Shown here one piece after another: positions 1 through 6,001 of a stretch of DNA of 15,614 nucleotides (within the stretch, counting starts at the first letter, position 1; the number at the start of each line of letters is the position of its first letter). The stretch is taken from the NCBI GenBank assembly GCA_009776995.1, contig WRMR01000042.1:1-15614 (forward strand), in the 5' to 3' direction. This DNA comes from Planctomycetaceae bacterium. Lineage in GTDB: Bacteria; Planctomycetota; Planctomycetia; Pirellulales; Thermoguttaceae. Below the pieces are notes generated by a model, which had not been told where the DNA came from, searched no databases, and saw only the letters and a list, made by a program, of their open reading frames with translations. The translations under genes were made by a program, and so were the position numbers.

Positions 1-1
1 G

Positions 2-1711
2 ATTGTCCCGGTGGTTGTACCGTCGGAAGAATCAGGCGTTGCGTTGGACGATGTGCTGGGTTCAAAAATCGCCTACACCGACGACGGCACGGCGATCAAC
101 AGCGGCAAGTACGACGGGTTGCCGACCGCCCGATTCAAGGAACAAATCACCGCCGACCTTGCCGCCGTCGGGCTGGGCCGCAAAGCGGTCAATTACAAGC
201 TCCGCGACTGGCTCTTCAGCCGCCAGCATTTTTGGGGCGAACCGTTCCCCATTCTGCACGAACTCGACGCGAACGGTCAGCCGAACGGCCGCATCCGGGC
301 ATTGACGTCGGACGATCTGCCGATTGACCTGCCGAAGGAAATCGCGTTCGACGCCAAACACAACACGCCGGAGCCGCCGCTCGAAAAAGCCCCGGAAAGC
401 TGGCTATACGTGACGCTCGACGGCAAACGCTACAAACGCGAAACGAACACCATGCCGCAGTGGGCCGGCTCCTGCTGGTACTATCTCCGGTTCCTCGACC
501 CGAAAAACAGCAAGGCGTTCGTTGATCCCGAAATCGAAAAAGCGTGGATGCCCGTTGACCTGTATGTCGGCGGGGCGGAACATGCCGTGCTACATTTGCT
601 CTACGCAAGATTCTGGCACAAGGTGCTGTATGATCGCGGCTATCTTTCGATGTCCGAACCGTTCCAGAAACTCGTCAATCAGGGCATGATCCTTGGAGAG
701 ATGGAATTTACAGAGTTCAGAATTCAAGTATCGGAAGAAATGATCGACCGCAACGGGGGCTGTTTCTTCAACCCCGGGACTCATCAGGATATTCCTGTTG
801 TCAAAATCGAATCGTCGCGAAACAATGGCAGGATCGAAGCCCGTGTCTCGGCAAAACACGTCGATATCCAGCGTGATGGCACCGGTTATTTCATGGGCAC
901 GACTTTCCCGTGCTTGTCCGTAAAACACGACATCACACAAGTGGTGAAAAAAGGCGAAGCGTTTGTCCTTGCCGAAGATGAAAGCATTGTCATTGACGCC
1001 CGCTCGTACAAAATGTCGAAGAGTCGCGGAAACGTGGTCAACCCGGACGATGTGGTCAGCAATTACGGGGCGGATTCGCTGCGTCTTTACGAGATGTTCA
1101 TGGGGCCGCTTGAAGCGGTCAAACCGTGGTCGATGGACGGCGTGAGCGGTGTGCGCGGTTTTCTCGACCGTGCGTGGCGCATGGTGGTGCCTGCCGACCT
1201 CGAAGACGCCGTATTGCTCGACTGCGTGCAGGATGTCGAACCGACGCCCGAACAGAATCGCGTCCTGCACAAAACGATCAGAGGCGTGACACACGATATT
1301 GAGAACATGCTGTTCAACACGGCGATTGCGAAAATGATGGAATTCACCAATTTCTTCACGAAGCAGGATGTGCGTCCGATGTCAGTGATGCGGCGATTCG
1401 TGTTGCTGTTGTCGCCGTTTGCGCCGCATATCGCCGAGGAACTCTGGCAACTGCTCGGCGGTCAAACAACGCTGGCTTACGAACCGTGGCCCACGTTCGA
1501 CGAATCGCTGATTAAGGAAGACACGCTGACGATTCCCGTGCAAATCAACGGCAAACTGCGGGCAAAACTCGATGTGCCCACTGGTCTCAATACGGCACAA
1601 ACCGAAGCCCTCGTCAAATCCGACGCCAAAATCGCCGAACTGCTCGCCGGGAAAACCATCGTCAAGGCCGTCATCGTGCCGGAACGGATGGTGAACTTTG
1701 TGATAAAATGA
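2..1711 (+). CDS. leuS: Leucine--tRNA ligase, 3' part (5' end outside the window)
   Basis: LeuRS charges tRNA-Leu with leucine in the cytoplasm. The reading frame is open from base 2 (I-V-P-V-V-V-P-S) with no stop upstream, so the gene begins before the window. About 569 residues are visible. The N-terminal Rossmann half with the HIGH motif and most of the CP1 editing domain are missing. Visible in order are the end of CP1, the return to the catalytic core (YKLRDWLFSRQHFWGEPFPI), WAGSCWYYLRF, YVGGAEHAVLHLLYARFWHK, NQGMILGEMEF, the class I signature KMSKS at 1010-1024, the anticodon-binding helices (LSPFAPHIAEELW) and the C-terminal domain (VQINGKLRAKL...VPERMVNFVIK). About 100 residues lie between GEMEF and KMSKS, at the position of the leucine-specific insertion; they are rather polar and unlike the flanks. 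No zinc-binding Cys pairs are seen after the WGEPFPI core. A terminator-like hairpin follows the TGA. Confidence 0.97.
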   Translation: MVPVVVPSEESGVALDDVLGSKIAYTDDGTAINSGKYDGLPTARFKEQITADLAAVGLGRKAVNYKLRDWLFSRQHFWGEPFPILHELDANGQPNGRIRALTSDDLPIDLPKEIAFDAKHNTPEPPLEKAPESWLYVTLDGKRYKRETNTMPQWAGSCWYYLRFLDPKNSKAFVDPEIEKAWMPVDLYVGGAEHAVLHLLYARFWHKVLYDRGYLSMSEPFQKLVNQGMILGEMEFTEFRIQVSEEMIDRNGGCFFNPGTHQDIPVVKIESSRNNGRIEARVSAKHVDIQRDGTGYFMGTTFPCLSVKHDITQVVKKGEAFVLAEDESIVIDARSYKMSKSRGNVVNPDDVVSNYGADSLRLYEMFMGPLEAVKPWSMDGVSGVRGFLDRAWRMVVPADLEDAVLLDCVQDVEPTPEQNRVLHKTIRGVTHDIENMLFNTAIAKMMEFTNFFTKQDVRPMSVMRRFVLLLSPFAPHIAEELWQLLGGQTTLAYEPWPTFDESLIKEDTLTIPVQINGKLRAKLDVPTGLNTAQTEALVKSDAKIAELLAGKTIVKAVIVPERMVNFVIK

Positions 1712-1716
1712 GATTG

Positions 1717-1744
1717 TTCACCACGAAATCACGAAGAAGCACGA
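1717..1744 (+). repeat. CACGAAG-type degenerate repeat, copy 1
   Basis: TTCACCACGAA followed by two more CACGA units. Related copies lie at 8830-8860 and 14517-14539. All three are intergenic, and all start with TTCACCA and have about 9-10 nt periodicity. This copy starts 5 nt after the leuS stop, and its last unit forms the left stem of the hairpin at 1737-1774. Confidence 0.7.
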
Positions 1745-1778
1745 GAGTTTTCCTGGTGAGAATGATTCGTGCTTTTTT
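1737..1778 (+). terminator. Probable intrinsic terminator of leuS
   Basis: AAGCACGA (1737-1744) pairs perfectly with TCGTGCTT (1767-1774) around a 22-nt loop, and the right arm runs into a T tract (1773-1778). It lies 26 nt after the leuS stop codon. The loop is longer than usual and the stem is modest, so efficiency is uncertain. The left arm belongs to the CACGAAG repeat. Confidence 0.5.
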
Positions 1779-1927
1779 AGATCAAATGGTTTCTCTTCCA
1801 TGTGAGAACAGTAATGATGTGCAAAGCAAACGGAGATCAAATTCGTCCTCTTGAAACAATCCCGCCGATAGAGTAACATAAATCTTTCGCTGGAAAGTTT
1901 TCAACCACATTTATCGTGGCGTCACGA

Positions 1928-1956
1928 TTGAAACATTGAAAGCGTAAAGATAGGAT
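1928..1956 (+). promoter_or_regulatory. Candidate sigma70-like promoter for polA
   Basis: TTGAAA (1928-1933) and TAGGAT (1951-1956) are separated by 17 nt, upstream of the polA ATG at 2003. The match is 5/6 and 4/6 to the housekeeping consensus. A small hairpin, ATCGTG-GCGT-CACGAT (1913-1928), touches the -35 box. The rest of the leuS-polA gap shows nothing I recognise. Confidence 0.35.
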
Positions 1957-2002
1957 GAAGCCGGTACTCCGGCGCAATGACGATTATCATTGAAAGCAAC
2001 CC

Positions 2003-4891
2003 ATGTCGAACAAAGAGAGCAAGGGTGCAAGTGACGCCGTTTGGGTGTTGGACGCACACGGGATTTTGTACCAGGTGTTTCACGCGCTGCCGAGCGATCT
2101 GAGCAGTCCGCGCGGTGAGCCGGTCGGGGCGATCTTCGGATTCGTGCGAGACCTGCTAACGCTGTATTTCGACCACAAACCCGCGTTGCTGTTTTGCGCG
2201 TTCGATATGCCGGGACCAACGTTTCGGCACGACATTGACGCCGAATACAAGGCCAACCGCAAGGAAATGCCCGAACCGCTTTCGGTGCAGATCAAGTTGT
2301 TGCAACCTGTGTTGGAAGCGTTTGGCATTCCGATGTTCGGCGTACCGGCGTTCGAGGCCGACGATCTCATGGCGACGATTGCCACCCGTGCCGAAACGTC
2401 CGGGAAAAATTGTGTGTTGGTCACTGCCGACAAGGACTGCCGCCAATTGATCACCGACCGCGTTTCACTGTTCCATCTGCGGAAACAGGCGTTTTATCGT
2501 GCGCAAAACCTTCTCGACGATTGGGGCATTCGGCCCGACCAAGTTGTCGATTTTCAAGCGATGGTCGGCGATTCGAGCGACAACGTGCCGGGTATCCCGC
2601 TCATCGGGCCGAAACTCGCGACGCAACTTTTGCAGCAATACGACACACTCGAAAACATCCTTGACCATGCCGATGAAGTTTCCGGCCAAAAGCGGAAGGA
2701 AAACCTGAAAAACGGTCGTGGCACGGCGATGATGTGCCGCGAACTGGTGCGGCTGCGGCGCAACGTGCCGCTGGAAATCAATTGGGATGCCGGTCGTGTG
2801 CGGGGCTTTGATGGTGAACTGCTCCGGGCGATGTGTCACCGCTTTGGGTTTCGCTCGATACTGCCGAAAATTGAGATGCTCGTGCAGGAGTATGGGACGC
2901 AAACAATCGAATCGGCGACGGTTGACGACGATTCACATGTTCCCATCGTATCACAACCTCATGAGAAAACTCCGGCCACCTCACTTTTTGATTATCCGAA
3001 GATACATGCAATCGCGTCACAAGGTGACGCGACTCACTCCAAACTCCCAGCTCCCACGTATCACCTTGTCAACGATGACTGGACTTATGAAAAATTTCTC
3101 GCGGCGTTTCGCGCGATGATCGCCGAGCGCGGTTGCGACGCCTGTTTTTCGTTCGATCTCGAAACAACGGCACTCGAGTACATCAACGCACAAATCGTCG
3201 GCATGTCGTTCTGCTGGCAAAATGACGAGGCGTGGTATATCGCATTACGTGCCCCGCTTGGCGAGCCGGTACTCAAGCAAGACGCCGTGTTTGCCGAACT
3301 GCAACCGATCCTTGAAAACGCCGCCATCGGCAAGATCGGGCAGAACATCAAATACGACATGTTGATTCTGCGGAAATTCGGTGTACGACTGGCCGGGGTG
3401 CAATTCGACACGATGATCGCCGATTATCTCCTGCACGCGGGCGAGCAAAGGCACAATCTCGACGATCTGGCCGAACGTTACCTCGGACACGCGACAATCA
3501 AAATTCACGAACTCATTGGCACAGGCAAAAAACAACGGCGCATGGACGAAGTGCCAAGCGAACTTGTGTGCGATTACGCCGCTGAAGATGCGCTGATTCC
3601 CTGGCTTTTGCGGCCCATTCTCGAACCGATGCTCGAACAGCAGCAATTGATGCCGCTGTTTCAAACGCTCGAACTGCCGCTCATCGACGTGCTGGTCGAA
3701 CTCGAAGCGAACGGCATTACGATTGACGTCGGGCAACTTCGCACACTGAGCCGCCATTACGCCGAACGGCTTGCACAACTCGAAACGGAGATTCACGACA
3801 TTGCGGGCGAAACGTTCAACATTGCCTCGCCGAAACAGTTGCAGACGATCCTGTTCGACAAGCTGAAACTGCCGGTCGGCAAGAAAACGAAAACCGGCGC
3901 GAGTACCGACATTGAAGTGCTGGAACAACTCGCACCGATCCACCCGATTGCGGAAAAACTGATCGAATTTCGCCAGGCGTCAAAGCTCAAAGGCACGTAC
4001 ATTGACGCACTCCCGCTACTGGCCGACCCGCAAACACACCGTGTTCATGCGTCGTTCAACCAGGTTGTGACAGCCACCGGACGGCTCAGTTCGAGCGACC
4101 CGAACCTGCAAAACATCCCCATCCGCACCGAAGAAGGCCGCGCCATTCGCACCGCTTTTGTACCGGGCAAACCGTTTGACGCGATTCTTTCCTGTGATTA
4201 TTCACAAATCGAGTTGCGTGTGCTGGCCCATTTTTCCGGCGACGAAAATTTACGGCAAGCGTTCGAGTCCGGCGAAGACATTCACGCCAGCGTTGCCGCA
4301 CAGGTTTATCACGTCCCGCCCGGTGAGGTCACGCCGGAAATGCGCCGCACGGCCAAGGCGGTCAACTTCGGCATCATTTATGGACAGTCGGCCTTCGGAC
4401 TGGCCAAACAACTCGGCATCGAACAGCACGCCGCCGCCGATTTCATTGAAGCGTATTTTGCGAAATACCCGACGATCAACCGGTTTCTCGACACAACGCT
4501 CGACGCCTGTCTGCGTGACGGGTTCGTGACAACGTATGCCGGGCGGCGGCGGCGCATTGCAGGCATCCGTCCGAATCGCGTCGGGCAGCTCAACCTCTCC
4601 GAACGCACGGCGATCAACACGGTCATCCAAGGTTCCGCCGCCGACCTGATGAAAATGGCAATGATCGCCGTTCACCGCCGCATTCAGAGCCAGCAGTGCA
4701 AGCAAGGGACAGAGCAATTTGCCGCCCGAATGTTGTTGCAAATTCACGACGAACTCGTCTTCGAGGTCACCCGGGCAAAACTTACTCCGTTTGAACAAAT
4801 GCTGCGCACCGAAATGTCCCTCGGCCAACCGTTGAACGTACCGCTGGTCGTTGACATTGCCGTCGGTGACCACTGGGGTGCGGCGAAATAA
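2003..4891 (+). CDS. polA: DNA polymerase I, three-domain, proofreading intact
   Basis: PolA fills gaps in excision repair and removes RNA primers in lagging-strand synthesis. At 962 aa it is in the normal range for the family. The 5' nuclease domain (about 1-300) carries VLDAHG, FEADDL, VTADKD and GDSSDNVPGI. The 3'-5' exonuclease (about 350-560) has D385/E387 in FSFDLET, GQNIKYD, and CDYAAEDA, so the proofreading residues appear intact. The polymerase domain shows TATGRLSSSDPNLQNIPIR, motif A DYSQIELR (from D732), motif B RRTAKAVNFGIIYG (781-794, with Phe as in E. coli, not Tyr) and motif C QIHDE (913-917). The start is bounded by an in-frame TGA at 1991-1993; the Shine-Dalgarno is weak (GAAAG). 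Residues about 300-350 form a low-conservation linker that contains a palindromic repeat translated in frame (IASQGDATHS). kdsA follows 85 nt downstream. Confidence 0.98.
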   Translation: MSNKESKGASDAVWVLDAHGILYQVFHALPSDLSSPRGEPVGAIFGFVRDLLTLYFDHKPALLFCAFDMPGPTFRHDIDAEYKANRKEMPEPLSVQIKLLQPVLEAFGIPMFGVPAFEADDLMATIATRAETSGKNCVLVTADKDCRQLITDRVSLFHLRKQAFYRAQNLLDDWGIRPDQVVDFQAMVGDSSDNVPGIPLIGPKLATQLLQQYDTLENILDHADEVSGQKRKENLKNGRGTAMMCRELVRLRRNVPLEINWDAGRVRGFDGELLRAMCHRFGFRSILPKIEMLVQEYGTQTIESATVDDDSHVPIVSQPHEKTPATSLFDYPKIHAIASQGDATHSKLPAPTYHLVNDDWTYEKFLAAFRAMIAERGCDACFSFDLETTALEYINAQIVGMSFCWQNDEAWYIALRAPLGEPVLKQDAVFAELQPILENAAIGKIGQNIKYDMLILRKFGVRLAGVQFDTMIADYLLHAGEQRHNLDDLAERYLGHATIKIHELIGTGKKQRRMDEVPSELVCDYAAEDALIPWLLRPILEPMLEQQQLMPLFQTLELPLIDVLVELEANGITIDVGQLRTLSRHYAERLAQLETEIHDIAGETFNIASPKQLQTILFDKLKLPVGKKTKTGASTDIEVLEQLAPIHPIAEKLIEFRQASKLKGTYIDALPLLADPQTHRVHASFNQVVTATGRLSSSDPNLQNIPIRTEEGRAIRTAFVPGKPFDAILSCDYSQIELRVLAHFSGDENLRQAFESGEDIHASVAAQVYHVPPGEVTPEMRRTAKAVNFGIIYGQSAFGLAKQLGIEQHAAADFIEAYFAKYPTINRFLDTTLDACLRDGFVTTYAGRRRRIAGIRPNRVGQLNLSERTAINTVIQGSAADLMKMAMIAVHRRIQSQQCKQGTEQFAARMLLQIHDELVFEVTRAKLTPFEQMLRTEMSLGQPLNVPLVVDIAVGDHWGAAK
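3012..3032 (+). repeat. Perfect 9-bp palindrome with 3-nt loop inside polA
   Basis: TCGCGTCAC (3012-3020), loop AAG, GTGACGCGA (3024-3032). It is translated in frame as A-S-Q-G-D-A-T in the linker between the 5' nuclease and the 3'-5' exonuclease. The tight, GC-rich stem looks like a REP or palindromic-element unit rather than coding constraint. No second copy of this exact palindrome is in the window. Confidence 0.6.
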
Positions 4892-4976
4892 GATTTGTAC
4901 CCACGCAGAAATCCTGTGATCCTTTCAATCAGAGCATCGTTTTTTCACGAATCCCAGATAAAAAGGAACATTCATT

Positions 4977-5792
4977 ATGCCAAACAATCCGGCAACAATC
5001 GGACCTTATCAATGCGGTGAAGGGCGACCGTTGCTTCTCATCGCAGGGCCATGCGTGCTTGAGGAAGCCGTTCTGCCCGTCATTGCGGAAACGTTGCTCG
5101 ACCTCATGACACGATTTCCGGTGCAGGTGATTTTCAAAGGCTCGTTCGACAAGGCCAACCGCACAAGTCTCTCGGCCAATCGTGGACCGGGACTGGCACG
5201 CGGGCTGCAATGGCTGGCCGAAATCAAAGCGAGCTATGGCTTGCCCGTGACGACGGACATTCATGAATCGTATCAGGCCGAAGCGGTCGGCGAAGTGTGC
5301 GACCTGGTGCAAATCCCGGCCTTTCTTGCGCGGCAGACCGACCTGCTGCTCGCGGCGGCCAAAACAGGCAAGGCCGTTCACGTCAAGAAGGGTCAGTTTC
5401 TCGCTCCCTGGGACATGCGGCACGTTGTTGATAAACTCGAAGGCGGCGGTTGTTCCAACATTCTGCTCGGCGAGCGCGGCACGTTTTTCGGGTACGGGCG
5501 GCTGGTCAACGACATGCGGAGCCTCGTCGAGATGCGGTCGCTCGGTGTGCCCGTCGTGTTCGACGCAACGCACAGTGTGCAGGAACCGGGCGGACTCGGC
5601 GGCGCAACCGGCGGCAATCGTGAAATGATTTTCCCGCTTGCCCGCGCGGCTGCGGCGGTCGGCATTGACGCTCTGTTTGTCGAAACACACCCGACGCCGG
5701 AAACCTCGCCCAGCGACGGCCCGAACATGCTCCCGCTCAATCGCTGGGACGAGTTCCTGGAACCGGTTATCGCGATACGGAATGCTTTCTAA
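4977..5792 (+). CDS. kdsA: 3-deoxy-8-phosphooctulonate (KDO8P) synthase, metal-dependent type
   Basis: KdsA condenses phosphoenolpyruvate with arabinose 5-phosphate to KDO 8-phosphate, the first committed step to the KDO of the LPS inner core, in the cytoplasm. The 271-aa protein has the family landmarks FKGSFDKANRTS, RGPGL, TDIHE, IPAFLARQTDLL, VKKGQF, ERGTFFGYGRL, FDATHSVQ and DGPNMLPL. Cys26 in IAGPCVLE, with His199, Glu236 and Asp247, matches the metal-site set of the metal-dependent class (Aquifex type); the E. coli metal-independent type has Asn at the Cys position. The start is firm: an in-frame TAA lies at 4959-4961, and AGGA is 9 nt before the ATG. The polA-kdsA gap (85 nt) holds only a weak CACGCAGAA repeat remnant near 4902. 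Presence of this gene argues for an outer membrane with KDO-containing lipid. Confidence 0.96.
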   Translation: MPNNPATIGPYQCGEGRPLLLIAGPCVLEEAVLPVIAETLLDLMTRFPVQVIFKGSFDKANRTSLSANRGPGLARGLQWLAEIKASYGLPVTTDIHESYQAEAVGEVCDLVQIPAFLARQTDLLLAAAKTGKAVHVKKGQFLAPWDMRHVVDKLEGGGCSNILLGERGTFFGYGRLVNDMRSLVEMRSLGVPVVFDATHSVQEPGGLGGATGGNREMIFPLARAAAAVGIDALFVETHPTPETSPSDGPNMLPLNRWDEFLEPVIAIRNAF

Positions 5793-5839
5793 ACAATCGT
5801 GTACCAGCGAGGCATGACTGCAACCCAAAAAAACTTCGA

Positions 5840-5868
5840 TTGTGTCATTTCGCGATTTCGCATATAAT
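5840..5868 (+). promoter_or_regulatory. Sigma70-like promoter for the exported protein gene at 6002
   Basis: A perfect TATAAT (5863-5868) is preceded by TTGTGT (5840-5845) with a 17-nt spacer; the -35 matches only in TTG. Transcription would start near 5875, giving a leader of about 127 nt that contains the inverted repeat at 5889-5970. Confidence 0.55.
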
Positions 5869-5888
5869 GCCGCACGTTTGCCTTTGAA

Positions 5889-5970
5889 TTTCTCGCAGAG
5901 GCCGCAAAGATCGCAGAGATAATGATTGTGAGTACAAAAACTCTGCATCCTCCGCGTTCTTTGCGAGAAA
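5889..5970 (+). repeat. CGCAGAG-type inverted repeat forming a leader hairpin
   Basis: The left arm 5889-5918 starts TTTCTCGCAGAG. The right arm 5941-5970 ends CTTTGCGAGAAA. The 30-nt arms match at 22 positions, with a 22-nt loop. It lies in the predicted 5' leader of the gene at 6002, ending 19 nt before its GGAG ribosome-binding site. Single degenerate copies of the unit occur near 8871 and, more weakly, near 4902. Confidence 0.7.
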
Positions 5971-6001
5971 TATTCCCTGAACACGTTACGGAGATTGAAA
6001 A

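Noticed and set aside
1913..1928. Small ATCGTG-GCGT-CACGAT hairpin upstream of polA as an operator
   Set aside because: Six base pairs is too short to call, and no second copy supports a binding site. It is mentioned only with the promoter candidate.
5930..5940. GAGTACAAAAA shared between the leader loop (5930-5940) and the inverted-repeat element (8400-8410)
   Set aside because: An 11-nt AT-rich match is expected by chance many times in 15 kb, and the flanks do not match.
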